Assembly (NCBI GenBank): GCA_014529385.2
Contig: CM043971.1
Coordinates: 86,876,840 to 86,940,839, forward strand
Direction of reading: 5' to 3'
Length of the DNA: 64,000 nucleotides
Source of the DNA: Adiantum capillus-veneris
Lineage: Eukaryota; Streptophyta; Polypodiopsida; Polypodiales; Pteridaceae
The position numbers were made by a program, and so were the translations under genes. Of the stretch, positions 12,184 to 23,820 are shown piece by piece. The notes under the pieces were generated by a model. The model was not told where the DNA came from and made no database searches. It worked only from the letters and a program-made list of their open reading frames with translations. Each line of letters starts with the position of its first letter. Position 1 is the first letter of the stretch.

Positions 12184-12199
12184 CTGAAAAGAAACATAT
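12184..12199 (-). promoter_or_regulatory. Putative 3' splice acceptor of copy A
   Basis: On the minus strand atgtttcttttcag precedes gatcacaaac: a pyrimidine tract and CAG directly before the coding sequence of copy A becomes recognisable. The donor was not found. Confidence 0.4.
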
Positions 12200-12427
12200 A
12201 AACATAAATATGATTAGTCTTGTAGATTGGGCGTGCACTCCTTAAACTAGCAAAGTCAAAGACTACATTATCCGTGAGCACGAAATCAAAAAATTCACCC
12301 ACCACCAACCAACCACTCAAGGGATTATAGACTGTGGATCCAACTTAAAACTAAGATTCAAAACTAGTTTCTAAAGCCAATGTCCCGGTTTATCCAAAAG
12401 AATGGAAAAACCTTATGTTTATGACGC
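12200..12427. other. Non-coding spacer between copy A and repeat copy 2
   Basis: No conserved frame on either strand. If the acceptor at 12,184 is real, this is intron or upstream sequence of copy A. Confidence 0.4.
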
Positions 12428-13847
12428 ATGTGTAGTTGTTTTAACATAAATAACAAGACATAGTTGGACTTTTACATTCAGAAGGCAGCTAGCTCTAGAG
12501 AAAGGGAATGATAAGTACAAAATAACTTAGTCTTAGAATTATCTTTGTATAATGCTTATAAGAATGAATCCGCATTCCAGTATACAGATATCAGAAGTAC
12601 TTCCCCCGCATTAGGTGTAAGTGTAATCATGTGTTAGAAATTTCTTTAAGCCCAAACAACTTCCAAGATAAGATAGAGTCCTTAGCTACATCCATCCAAA
12701 CAAGACAACAGATACGTTAGCCTTGGATGTGTTTTACATGTATCAATGGACTATACCAATTGTTATCCATGTCCATCTTATAGATTTTTTTAACTTACAA
12801 GCACAATCCAAAGTAGTTATGTGTTCCATATATATATTTTAATTAAAAATGATTTTTTATCCCAAAGTTTATATTTCTTGATCTTTCAGCATAAATATTA
12901 TTATGATTAGAAGGCCATAACCCCTTCTAATCCAAGTGTCTCATCCCTCATCAACATCTTATCAGTCTTTTTCTTTGCCAGATCAGTAAAGCTCTCTTTA
13001 TTTATTCAATACATGAAGCCATAAAGTAAAGAAGCCTAAGAAATCTTTAAAATTTCCATTAATAGTACAAAAATATCAAACTTGTTTTTGTTTATTTATG
13101 ACAGATATAGTATATGACCATTAGGGTTCATGGAATCCAACCTTCCCAAGTTTGTATGTCAATTACACTAATTATACACCTCTTAGCAAACCAAGTGGCA
13201 GAGAACCCTTAATGTAGATGCGGTATCCAGCCAGAACGCATGTCAAACCATGAAGCAAAAAGTAATAGTTGCCTTTAGGGGCTTTTTTCAAACTACACTT
13301 GACCTTGTGAATGCCAAATAAGTGTTTTGTGACACACCATCAAAACAACCAGTATCATAAAAGTCCAACATCAGTACGCAGTCGGGGCATACCCCAAAAC
13401 CCCAAACAACCAATATCAAAAAAGTCCAACACTAGTACGCAACCAAGGCATACCCCCCAACTCCCAATTAGCCAGTATTTGTGCAACCTGTATCAAGTTA
13501 GAGGAAACAACTAGTAACATTAAATAGTCCAATACTAGTAAACATCCGAGGTATACACCCCATCCCAAAAAAAAAAATGAACAGTATGCAAATGCAGTAC
13601 GTCTTCTAACCATGCATTAAATCATTAGCGTATTGTATTGTCAAGCCAAGTGGAAACAACCACTATAACGTAGCCCAATATTTAAGGTATAACTTAATCA
13701 AACCAATGAACAATTTATGCAGAGCTACTCAGAACCGAAAACCAGTTGCGAGATCATAGCTTTCCCAAAAGTGTTAGACCATTCAACCATTATCACATAC
13801 TGTCAAGCATAGCCAACCCACACAGTGGGCCTTACCAGGCTAAGTGA
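12428..13847. repeat. 1.4 kb tandem-unit repeat, copy 2 (uninterrupted)
   Basis: Matches 985-2,073 joined to 4,732-5,070. At 13,506-13,518 it reads aacaactagtaac without the solo LTR, so it preserves the pre-insertion site. No coding signal. Confidence 0.85.
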
Positions 13848-14589
13848 CAGGGATCAAGATACCACACATCCAGTAGTGCCTCGAACTGTCAAGAAAAGCC
13901 AACCAACATAGTGGGTCTTACCCAGCTAATCGACAGAGTACACCAACCAATAAGCCTGGTTGTTTATATTATCCTAAGACAAGTATGAAAAAAGGAGAGA
14001 AAAACCATAATATCAAGCTCAGTAATCAGTAGCCAAGCTGTGTCGGTTGAGTTGCAAGCTCCATGATTGGTACAAAAGAGAGTGAACAATCACACATAGT
14101 CCTAACTTTTTATGCAAGTAAAACACACACAAGGCTAAGCGAGGGGTAGAATGCGCCCTCACCTCTTTAAATAGGATAAGGTAGATCACAATCACTGAGG
14201 GTGAGTAGCGCGTAGAATCGTTATCATCCCAAGCACTAAGCAGGACATGTGCTACTCCTCCTGGGGAAACCAAACATGTAGTTACCGTTGATGCGGTCCG
14301 TCGTAGTAGGACAGAGCAGCCATTGCGCCTTTAGCAAGGCAAGGTAGGTGAGGCCCAATTATAGAGTAAGAAATTTTTAAGCACGTTAATAGCTTCCAGC
14401 TAAGGACTTCTAACCATCATAACCCTATAGGGGCTCCTTCCCATGGTGGATACCGACTTAGTGTAGCTAGGAAAGATATAAAGACATATTTTAAGTGGAA
14501 ATACATAGCCAGGATGACAGTAGTAGGAGGTAGTATAGTTTTTTTAACCATAAACATAAAGACAAGTACCAATGTGTGTACACATTCGT
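13848..14589. other. Gene-free stretch of tandem unit 2
   Basis: No supported reading frame. It contains the aaggctaagcgagggg block near 14,118 that also occurs near 372. It separates the repeat from the RT-like copy B. Confidence 0.45.
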
Positions 14590-14618
14590 GCGTGTGTGTG
14601 TGTGTGTGTCTGTGTGTG
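14590..14618. repeat. (TG)n microsatellite
   Basis: Interrupted TG run located exactly where copy B stops matching copy A, just after its FWLAKTS block. Confidence 0.9.
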
Positions 14619-15640
14619 AAGTCTTAGCAAGCCAAAAGGTATAGCATTCTATACCACTGAATCTTTTAAGATATGCTCGTCTTTTAGCACAAAGATTGCA
14701 CATCTCTGTCATGATAAGGTCTTGACAGGAAGTAACATCTTTTGTAATATTGGAGAAAATACATTTTGAAGCATCATAAATCCATATGAACCTTTGTTTG
14801 TGTTTTTTAAAGGTTGGGAATAAAACGGGAAGCTTACTAGAAGTTTCATCATAACCCATATTGTCCAAATCTCTCAACAAAGCTAAAGCTAAATCCTTTA
14901 GTGTTTCATTTTTCTATTCAAATTCAGTTTCCCCCAACCTTACCAATGCAGCTTCATAAACCATCTTTTTACAGATAAAAGATACAGTGTTAGTAGCTTT
15001 ATCAAGCCCTACAATAAACCACTCACGAGACAGCTCATGACATTCTTGCATAATTTTTGGCGTGACACAAATAGTATTCAAACTGAGCCATTTTTCTGGG
15101 AAAAGATTAATCTTTTGATAAAAGACTGTTTCTAGTTTCTCATCAAGATCCTATTGGATCTGGTGCTCCATTTGGAGCTTTAAGGCTAAGTTAGCCAGAT
15201 ATTCTAGTAGTGCAGAAAATGCCATTCTAGGGTTTAGCGGTTCCACAAGTATGTGATTCAAACCCACTCCAAGTAGATTTCAAAGAGAAGAAACTTTAAT
15301 GATAGCTAGTTTTTTCATACATACATGTCCACCAAGCAATTCAAAACCTTTACAGAAGGCAGTAAGATTTTTACAGTTACATCTTAAAATAGGTTCATAC
15401 CTCAAAAATTCATTGGAGTATACAAAGCACTTAATAGTTTTGAGAGTATTTCCTGCCAAACACCATATTATCAATTATAGAATGATCACCATATACTAAA
15501 TCAAAACTTTCTATAAAAATTGTTTTAGGTGAAAAGAACTCAAAAATTCTATTCATGAAATAACAATGAATGGAATTATACTACAATCCTCAACTTTGCT
15601 TGGTAGATAGCGCCTCCCAATCTCATTGATCGCTACCTGC
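14615..15640 (-). pseudogene. RT-like family copy B, C-terminal half
   Basis: Minus-strand pieces 15,474-15,280, about 15,280-14,881 and 14,880-14,491. Motifs in order: GVGLNHI, FSALLEYLANLAL, KWLSL, REWFIVGLDKATNTVSFICK, YEAALVRLGETEFE, LPVLFPTFKKHKQRFIWIYD, FSNITKDVT, and CYTFWLAKTS. The LPxLFxTFKxHKxRFI block resembles the pre-palm (fingers) block of RTs of the Penelope type. The copy ends at a TG microsatellite, so the palm with motif A, present in copy A, is missing here. The remainder of the annotated frame down to 14,491 is unrelated. Confidence 0.5.
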
Positions 15641-15644
15641 AAAG

Positions 15645-16995
15645 TCACATTTCCAAAAGATGTTTAACAGGTATTCCTCGACCCCTTCCTCTCGTAAAGA
15701 TTCTAGATTTTTCTCTTCCAAAACTAGAGTCGGCAAACGAAGAGGGGGTAAGAAAGGAAGTAAACATGGAATTTGGAGTTAGTAGTGTGTTGGGTGTTTT
15801 TTGAGAGAGGGATTCATCATCTTCAAAGTTAGGTTTAAATAGACCTAGAATAGTTTTTATCCCTTTGTAAGAACCGTAAGTAGTCAGGAGCATTCCTGGT
15901 TCATTTGCCCCTAGCTCTTTGAGCATGTCAACCATTAAAGTACAAAATTGTATGAAGGAAATTTTCACCAAAACTAACTCCTTGGCTTGTCCACCTAACC
16001 ATGAGCAAATGATAGTAATATGAAATGATGTAGGCTTTTTCAGGAATATAGATTCCAGATTGTTGATGGCAAACCAATCTACATGGTCGAACCATATAAT
16101 GCTAGACTCACATGATGCTTTAGGGTCCAAAAATCTGCAAGTGCACTTGAGATAAGGTCTGTAAATATTCCAGACTGGTTCTACATAATAATTAGCATTG
16201 TTTATACTAAAGTCCATGAGTCCTTCCGTTCTCACATAAAGCCCTGCATTAGAACTACACTTCTTGGAATCCAAAAAATTCATGTTCAATGGAGCTTTAA
16301 TCACCTCTTCTTTGTCTAAACATTGCACTCCTTTGAGTATCTTCAGTTGAGAGTCCTCCACTGTGGAGGCAGGTAAATTTTCCAAAAAAACCGAGGTCTC
16401 TGTTGAGATAGGAGCCAAAAATCCTTTATTAGGGAGTAATCAAAGTTTGTGCTCAACCCTAAGGATTCAATTTCCACTTGTCATATCATTAAAAAAGGAA
16501 ATATTCTGGATACCTTAGGAACTAATTCCAAAAGCGAAGTTTCACTTAGAGAACATAAATCTTTCTGAAACTCTTTAACTGCTTTCGGAGCTGCTGCATC
16601 TCTATAGATTAGACTATTGGTAGGTGGGAGAATCAAAATAGTCGGGGCCGTGACAAAGCAGGGGTTGAGTCCACACTACTTGTTGAGAAATTTAGCAAGC
16701 TCAGCACCATCAGATGAGAACTTAGCTAAGTCCTGTTTATGCGCTTTAGAGATAGTTGGGACATTTGCAATAATTTTGGAAATAGCAGAAACACCCTCCT
16801 TACTGTTTTTGACTAACATTGCCAATGTTTTGACCCATTTGTCAAATGAGACTGTGTGAATAAGGGAGGTAGTAGGATTATTAGACAATGAGAGAAGATG
16901 CTTCTGCATCTTGAATGCATCTTAGAACCAACAGTGAAGCTCTTGAGAGTGGCTCCATTGGCAATTCCAATCCGTGATACAAGGAAATAGCCTTA
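15645..16995 (-). pseudogene. RT-like family copy B, N-terminal half with 257-aa open frame
   Basis: The longest open piece (16,418-15,645) holds GLYVRTEGLMDFS, SSIIWFDHVDWFAINNLE, ICSWLGGQAKELVLVK, a Thr/Ser/Pro-rich stretch (TPNTLLTPNS) and a basic tail RIFTRGRGRGIPVK, which suggests nucleic-acid binding. A second piece (16,909-16,676) holds SFDKWVKTLAMLVKNSKEG and FSSDGAELAKFL. Upstream to about 16,995 the GLELPMEPLS block is present in a third frame. Its position and block order equal those of copy A. Function unknown; inferred to be the N-terminal part of a long polyprotein that continues into the RT. Confidence 0.5.
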
Positions 16996-18289
16996 AGGAG
17001 GCGTAGTTAGAAATGTCCCAAAAATTTGAAAGGAAATAAAATAAAAGAAATAATCTTATAATAAGATCTAATGCTCATGGTTTAATATAGTAATCTAGTA
17101 GCCACCTCAACCTCCAACCAATCAAAAAATATTCATAATGATCGTGTGAGGCTAACCCCTCTAGAGCAGATTGAATGTAATATCTGAACAATCTGTCCGA
17201 GCATAATTCTGGGAGCAGGTGACCATACCATTCCAGCAACAAAGAGTTAGTACACCATAACCAGTTTTGGCTTGGTCTAGTAAGCTTTCAGATCTAGACC
17301 AAGGAGTCTACTAAAACCAGCATTAGTATGAAGCAAACAAGAATATATACATTATCCATTCTATATCTATGAAAATCCCATGAATTTTATATCCAAAGTT
17401 GAGCTTATATAAAACCCTAAAGTCCAGTAATGAGCCTGCATAAACCATAACTAGTAAGTAAATCACACCTCATTCGAATCTCTCTACCAGCACATGCCTG
17501 GTTATACTGCTTTAAGCCGGGCAAGGTTAGTATTATGTCAAGACATTAGTAGCTAATGAGTTTAGAGTAAACCAATTAGTTGGAAGGGACTAGCTTCCAA
17601 AGTAAACCAATAATTGAAGAAAATAACCAAGCAAACCATACCCAAGGTCGAGACCTTAATCTTAGGTTGAGACCCTATACTGTTGTCATGCAGCTCGCTC
17701 CCATGCTAAGAAATATGCCAGAAAAATACATATTGAGCTTATTTATAGCTTACTTGATTAATGGTCAGTGACAAGGGCTTGTTAACAGGTCAAGTTTAAT
17801 GATTAATGTATGCCAGATGCGGCTTAAAAGGGCCAACAGATGAATTAATGATGCCAAAAATGATTATGCTTGAAGTGAGCACAGATGGGAGTTTATCATC
17901 TAGAACTATAGTGCTTGAAGTGCTCTACCGACTCTCTTTACAGCTCGTCGATTGGAGCTACAGTCAAGAAGTTATGGCAGTTTTAAGTTCAAGTCGATTT
18001 GTAGATCCGTACCGGATTGGGCAACTGCAGCTGAGGTGACAGAAATGAAATGAATGTACGGGCCCAAAGTGCTCACTCTGAGGAGCGTGTCGGTCCTTTT
18101 AGATCAGTGATGATCGAATTTACGGTTGCCAAGTTATTGGTTGTTAAAGATTTACAGGGGGCCGGTTCCACACCAATCCGGTCCACTCAGTTGGAGTGCC
18201 ATCTCGGAGTTTTCGTCTTTCGTCCGGGTTTTGGAATGCAATCGTTGCGGGGAAAGGCCAACACTGCTACGGCTTGCTGGATAAAAATG
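16996..18289. other. Gene-free region with dispersed repeat
   Basis: The motif pair acccaaggtcgagacc / ggttgagaccctatactg near 17,640-17,690 recurs near 20,330-20,385, so 17.2-17.8 kb and 20.0-20.5 kb are diverged members of one repeat. The plus frame at 17,806 starts MYARCG, like a PPR, but the rest does not continue as one. Confidence 0.4.
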
Positions 18290-18475
18290 AGTTGCTAGGC
18301 AATGCTTGGCCGATGTGTATACTAAATGTGATGTTGTTTTACGAAAGCTCAAAAAGTGCTTGAAGAGCTTCGTGTTCGGAATGTGATCTCTTGGAATGCA
18401 TTGACTGCAGGATATACCTAGCAAGGCAAGGCCAATATGTATGCCTAATGTGGTGCCCTTATGAGAGTAGGAGGC
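18290..18475 (+). pseudogene. Pentatricopeptide repeat (PPR) protein fragment
   Basis: After one frame change the plus strand reads NALADVYTKCD and then KAQKVLEELRVRNVISWNAL followed by TAGYT, a stop, and NMYA-stop-CGAL. This is the P-L-S type PPR repeat signature (NAL..MYAKCG....A..VF.....RNV.SWNALI.GY). PPR proteins bind organellar RNA and act in editing, splicing or stability. Only about one and a half repeats remain and no organelle targeting sequence is visible. It is probably a degenerate gene fragment; a true exon of a broken gene cannot be excluded. Confidence 0.6.
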
Positions 18476-18839
18476 CGCCCAAAGGCCAAGGGCATGGCCG
18501 CCTGCCCAATTGAGTAAAGGTTGGCCGCCCACTATGGGCTAGTAATTTTAGTGGGTGTGAAAAACAAAAGAAACAAAAAAAAGCATGGCGTCGAGCAAGC
18601 AACGAGGAGGCTGCATAGGGAAGAATTAGTTCGAAGCGGGCCGTAGAGAGCCTGGCTGAGCTCCGTGAAGAAGGAAAAATTGAGTAGAAGTCCTAGGTGA
18701 ATCTTTTCGGCGAAGCTCTTGCAGCGTTCGGCGCTCCTCCCTAGACGGGCTGCCACATCACCAAGGGTGGCTACCCATTAGCCAAGGGGCATGCAACCTA
18801 AAAAGGGGATCGTGTGGTCTTTTTTAGGTCTTCTCCTCA
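18476..18839. other. No feature seen
   Basis: Slightly more GC-rich than its surroundings. Open frames on both strands (126 aa and 74 aa on minus) show no recognisable content; the first is a shadow of the PPR fragment. Confidence 0.4.
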
Positions 18840-19640
18840 TCTCATTGGAAGCTCTCTCTATCCGAAAACAAGGGGAAGCCAAAGCTCTTAAGCTATGAAG
18901 AGCTCTCTAGCCAATCTCTCGAGACTCCTAAGCGAGGGTTAGCCCAAGCGCTCAACATCAAGCCTAAACCTCTTGAATCCCAAAACTTAAGCTCTCACAA
19001 GAGGAAGGACTTAAGCTCTCGATATTCCTTAACCCAAAACCCAAATCTCCTAAGCCTCATTAAAAGCCTTCAGCCATTCTAAACCTCTCTAATCTCCCAA
19101 AGCCTAATCAAGTTTGCCCTTAATCCTTGCCCTTAATCCAGTCTTAAGCTCTCTACATCAAGCTTGATTTCTAATCTCTCGAGCTAGTTCTCGGCAAGTC
19201 ATGCAAGCAAGGAAGATGGACGTGAAGCTTTAGAAGAAGCTTGTCAAGGATTAAAGCAAGTAAGGAATTGAAGCCTGCAAGATCCACAGAGCTGAGCCGA
19301 TGCCTAATCGCTTGAACCGAGCCAAGCCAAAGTGAAGGTAATCTTCATCTCATTGAGCTTAGCCTAATCTCGAGCTTATAATTCTAATAATAATCCCTTT
19401 AAGCCAAGCAAAAGCTTTCAAGCATTGATTAGGCATTCAATTTCTCGAGCTTCACCTCCATTAGCCATCCTAATCCTATTCTAAGCATTCGAATCAAACC
19501 AAGCTTAAGCGGATCACGACAAGCTTCTTAATTGAATCCTAATCTCTATATTCTTAAGCTCTGAGCCTAATCTTAAACCATTACCCAAGCCTAAACCCAT
19601 TCAATTCTGGAAGACAAATCAGATGGCCATTGGAAGAGGA
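18840..19640. repeat. Cryptically repetitive AAGCTCT / CCTAA-rich tract
   Basis: Variants of taagctct, aagcct, ctctc and ccttaat recur dozens of times without a fixed period over about 800 bp. No coding frame survives. Confidence 0.5.
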
Positions 19641-21303
19641 AGTTTCTAAGCCATAACGGGAAGAAGCAAAAGGCAAAGTTAAGCAGGTCATTATCACTTT
19701 TCTTGATTAGCACCTGGATTAAGCCAGGTTATTCTTGTAAAGAGCATTCAAGCCTCATTAGTGATTGATTAAACATGGATTCTGTCGATTAACTAGAATT
19801 AGGCGAACTGCTTGATTTGAACACTGTTGCCGTTAATTGTGTCTGCTACACCTTTTTTCCCACACTTCTCACAGCCAGGGGCCCAGTGCCTTCCCGGATC
19901 ACCTTTCCCCCAATTATCCCCCGACACTGTCTTAGGCCGGGTCCACAAAGGTGTTTAAGTCTTTGACATCACTCTCATGCCAAGCTAAAAGCATGATCAT
20001 CTCTGTACACTGCATCTGATACTTATCACCAAGTTAGTTTACATAGCCTCCTAAGTAACCCAATTCAGTACACAAGTTATAGGACCTCTTTTCCTCAAAT
20101 TTATTTCATCTCTAAGAATCCAGCAACAACTCAGTAGAAAGCATAGCAAGTATACCATATCAGCCCGGACTGTTTATCAAACAACTGCATATATACTACC
20201 ACTTTCAAGATTGCATAATTTCTAAGCTCTATCTGTTACTTTTAGACAAAAATCTTCCCAAAACATATCTCAATATATGTACCTACATGGTTACCCTTCA
20301 TTAGATGGATATAACCCAGCCAATCTACCCAAGGCCGAGCCTCTATACCTTGGTCGAGACATTCTACTGCCAGTCAATGTCCATAAAAGTGTAAGGTCAA
20401 AAATTCTAAAGTTTTGAAAGCATATCACTGCCAGCCTAAGACAAATAACCAGCATCCAACACCAAAAACCAAGCCAGTTTCTCATGGTACCCAAAATTCA
20501 GTACACTAATTAGTAAGACCTGCATAATGACCAAGTTATCTTGAATGCTTATTCAATATGCATCTTAGAATTTTTACTCATCATGCTATCACCATTTCAG
20601 TTTTACTGATTAATGTCAACCAGCTATAGTCTTTAGCAGTTAAAGTATTCCTTCCTATTACCATACCTGTTTATACGGATACCGTAGGCAGAGTCATGTC
20701 CTTATGCATATTACCATACATAGCAACTTGAAATGATTTCACAATACCAAGTATCATTCCCACTTATTATTTATCAAGCAAAGGAACTCGACCTAAGAAG
20801 AAGAAGAAGCCAATGGTTGGACTTCCAAAACCTGCTTCCCTTTCGCCATAGTTTAATACACTACAATCTCAGTCACTTAGGCACTAACCCTCAGTTACAC
20901 ATAGAGAATACAAAAGCATATACGAGCCAGCAAGGGGAGGGAGACCCTCACCTTTGTAGTATTTCTTTGCGGATCAAACCAAAATTTCACAACCAAAACT
21001 TAGAGTCCTACCGCTCACCCTCTGCCATGCATTTGGTGGAGGTAGCTTGCCATGAATGGCCCTTGTTCACCGCTAGCAGATTTCATCTATAGATGTGATG
21101 ATTCCCGACTTCATCATCGGAGTTAGCGTGCTACAGAGCTTTATCTAATTTCCTTCACTCAATCTGAGTTATCCCAACTTTAGTAATGCCTACCAAGTGA
21201 AAAATACGTTAAAAGATTTTTTAAGCTTAGTTACACACGAAGCAGGCAGTATTTCCGGCCAAGGGAAATTCTATTTCCCCTTTTAAGTCAATAATTTTTG
21301 GCA

Positions 21304-21307
<4 letters not shown>
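19641..21307. other. Gene-free region
   Basis: No recognisable gene. Near 20,330 it matches the 17.64 kb repeat, and near 20,930 a ggggagggagaccctcacct block resembles those near 380 and 14,130. The frame at 20,733 shows no family features. Confidence 0.4.

Positions 21308-21352
<45 letters not shown>
21308..21352. repeat. (TG)n(GA)n compound microsatellite
   Basis: A TG run passing directly into a GA run. Confidence 0.95.
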
Positions 21353-21354
<2 letters not shown>

Positions 21355-21954
21355 TCATAACAATTGGCTATGTTTGTGCATGCTATAGGTGTCAACAATT
21401 GACCTAGTTGCATCCATGTCAAACCTGTAGTTCTGGTTTATAGCTTACCTGAAATGAGGGAAAATATTTGTGTACAATATATGTATAAAAAATTTCCAAG
21501 AGAAGCGAAGTTTTTTGCACTAAATACCATGCCTATTGTTTATATATAGAGGTTAAAGACTAATACGAATAGATTAATCAAAATCTGGTTTAAAAAATGA
21601 GTTTTAAAGTCTATATTATTATACTCTTGATTATGTCAAATGCTTACTTTGAAAGATAATATCTTCTAAAGCTTTTCATCTCCAAATTGAGACACACTTT
21701 TTCTCAGTGAGAGAGGTGTATTGGTGTGTTGTTTAATGAAAGCAAGGTTAAAATTCCAATGAAATCAGTCTGACCAAAATATGGGGTAGAGTCTTGTTTT
21801 GTAATTGGGGCAATTTTTCAAAAAACTCTAGTAAATGCCACTCTCAATGAGACCCTCCATGGGAGGTTTAGGGCTTCAGTAACATAAACAAAAAGTATTC
21901 TGATTATCAACTCTCTCCTTTCAATCATTGTACATACAAGAGCATCTTACTCCA
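21353..21954. other. AT-rich gene-free stretch
   Basis: Nothing supported on either strand before the gypsy remnant begins. Confidence 0.4.
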
Positions 21955-22550
21955 CTAAAATGGACAAACCCTCTTATACGAGTTCAAGCATCCAAAGAAA
22001 TGTTGGATGAAATGCAACTACAAATCGATCTTATACAACATGATATTAAGACTGCTCAAAATAGACATAAGAGTTATGCTGACCCAAGATGATCTGTCAG
22101 ACTTTTTAAAGAGGGCAATATGATATTTTTGAGAGTGAACCCAAACGTAGTTCTTTATCAACGGGTAAGTGTAAGAAGCTAAGTGCTAGATATTGTGGAC
22201 GTTTTGTAATCACAAAGTGTATTAATGATCAAGCTTACAGACTCTTGTTACCACCACACATAAAGGTACAAGATGTTTTTCACGTGAGCTTACTCAAGAA
22301 GTATGTACCAGATTTGCAACATAGTCTTGATGATTCTCTATTTTCTACCTCTATTGATGGAACTTTTGAAGTATATCTCAAAGTAATACTTCAGAGCAAA
22401 CCAAGCCTCTATGTTATCAGACCATTATTGAACACCTTGTTAAATAGTCAATGTATCATCAGGAAGATGCCACTTGGGAACGTGATGATGTAATGAGACT
22501 AAATTATCCAGATTTCATGTTGAGGTGAGGACATCTCGAATTTTTCAAGT
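21955..22550 (+). pseudogene. Gypsy chromovirus integrase C-terminus and chromodomain
   Basis: Frames on the plus strand give IQASKEMLDEMQLQIDLIQ, then SARYCGRFVITKCINDQAY and VQDVFHVSLLKKYVPD, the standard end of a gypsy integrase. After a frameshift near 22,440 the chromodomain-like block EDATWERDDVMRLNYPDFML appears, ending about 22,530. A stop (TGA) occurs early and there are at least three frame changes. The upstream pol is missing. The family differs from element B, as the linker between HVSLLK and the chromodomain is unrelated. Confidence 0.75.
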
Positions 22551-22559
22551 GTGGGAGAA
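22551..22559 (+). promoter_or_regulatory. Polypurine tract
   Basis: GTGGGAGAA directly before TGTAAGATCC, the LTR start, 20 bp after the end of the chromodomain frame. Confidence 0.6.
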
Positions 22560-23445
22560 TGTAAGATCCCCAATTTTTGGGTCTCTTCTAAAAATAAGAA
22601 AAGTAGCTTTCAAAATCTATTTTGCCAAATTTTGACTGAAGATACTTGATTGATAGTATTGGAAGGTTCTAAAGTAAAAAGCAAGGTTGTTTCCATGTTC
22701 GAGTAGGTTAGACGGATGTTTGGTTCAGTTTTGGAAAAATCCGCTATATTTAGTTCTTTATGCTTTTAGGTGTATTTTTGCAAAAAGAAAGGTCAAGTCC
22801 TTAATCTACGTGTTCCAGGAAAGCTATGGTTCAATTTTGTAAAAGTTCGCTTTTTGAGTGCTTTTCACTCTATTTTTAGCTTATTATGATTTTTAGTGCT
22901 TTTTAGTAAAAGGGAGTCCACTTTCTTATTCTAGTGGACGAGGGAAACCCGTGGTTCAATTTTAGAAAATTTTACTTTTTTTTTTCTTTTTACGCTATTT
23001 TTAGCTTTTCATGCTTTTCGGGGTTTTTGAAAAGCAATGTGCTTTTTATGATGACCTAAACATAAAAATAGTAATTTCTATCTCCGTTGGATTTAAAAAT
23101 GATCACCCGGAGCAAAAATGGGACTAAATGAGATTTTTACGGGAATGATTTTTATAAAGAGCGGTACCGTAAATACGCTAGCGTAGTATGGGAAAGTCAT
23201 AACTACTGCGGGACATTATGGTGCGGCATAGTCTAGCTATGGTTACCATCAGTTGGCCAGATACTGTTCAATTGGTCAATTTTGCTGTAAAAATTGAATG
23301 GTAAGTGGGGGAGTTGACCACCAAAAGCTGTGGCATGTTTTTAGAAAAGACTAGAGTCTTTTCCCAAACGCAAGAGGCTATTCCAGGCTGAAATCTAGCG
23401 CTACCTGTAGCTTGGGCATCATTATGACCAGTTGTCTGCAGAACC

Positions 23446-23452
23446 TATAAAT
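23446..23452 (+). promoter_or_regulatory. TATA box in gypsy LTR
   Basis: TATAAAT about 890 bp into the LTR, followed by a CT-rich leader. Confidence 0.45.
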
Positions 23453-23550
23453 TGGCATAGAGTACTTAGTTTTCAGTGCCGTCTGTTGCATCTACTACCG
23501 CAAGGCTACACGTATCTATTATACGGACTGATTCATCACCATCTCCATAG

Positions 23551-23553
<3 letters not shown>

Positions 23554-23620
<67 letters not shown>
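23554..23620. repeat. (CT)n microsatellite
   Basis: About 66 bp of CT, in the presumed transcribed leader of the LTR. Confidence 0.95.
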
Positions 23621-23623
<3 letters not shown>

Positions 23624-23820
23624 AGAAGGACACTCTCTCTCTACTTGCTTATTATCTTCTCTCTCATTTCACGGTGTACGCGCTCTCCAGAAGCTTTCAT
23701 GGCGGATACCTCTATGTAGCTCTCATCACATGCTTTTGGCCTCAAATATCACTTTAGGTCAAGTGAAAACATCACGATTATTAACAGCACAGTGAGTTTT
23801 TGACCTAGTCGATTTTGACC

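Larger units (their letters stand above)
22560..23820 (+). mobile_element. 3' LTR of plus-strand gypsy element (end not determined)
   Basis: Starts TGTAAGATCC after a polypurine tract, like the TGTAAGGTCT start of element B. It contains TATAAAT at 23,446 and a CT tract about 100 bp downstream. No second copy is in the window, so the right edge is arbitrary; the LTR could extend past 24.7 kb. Confidence 0.55.

Noticed and set aside
15645-16418. 257-aa ORF as an endogenous virus nucleocapsid
   Set aside because: The basic tail suggested it, but block order continues into an RT-like region in both copies, and no viral motif could be supported.
17806-18039. Second PPR fragment starting MYARCG
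   Set aside because: Only six residues fit; the following sequence does not continue the repeat.
18152-18532. 126-aa minus frame
   Set aside because: Antisense to the PPR fragment; no features of its own.
23432-23719. 95-aa open frame over the third CT tract
   Set aside because: Same artefact; lies in an LTR leader.
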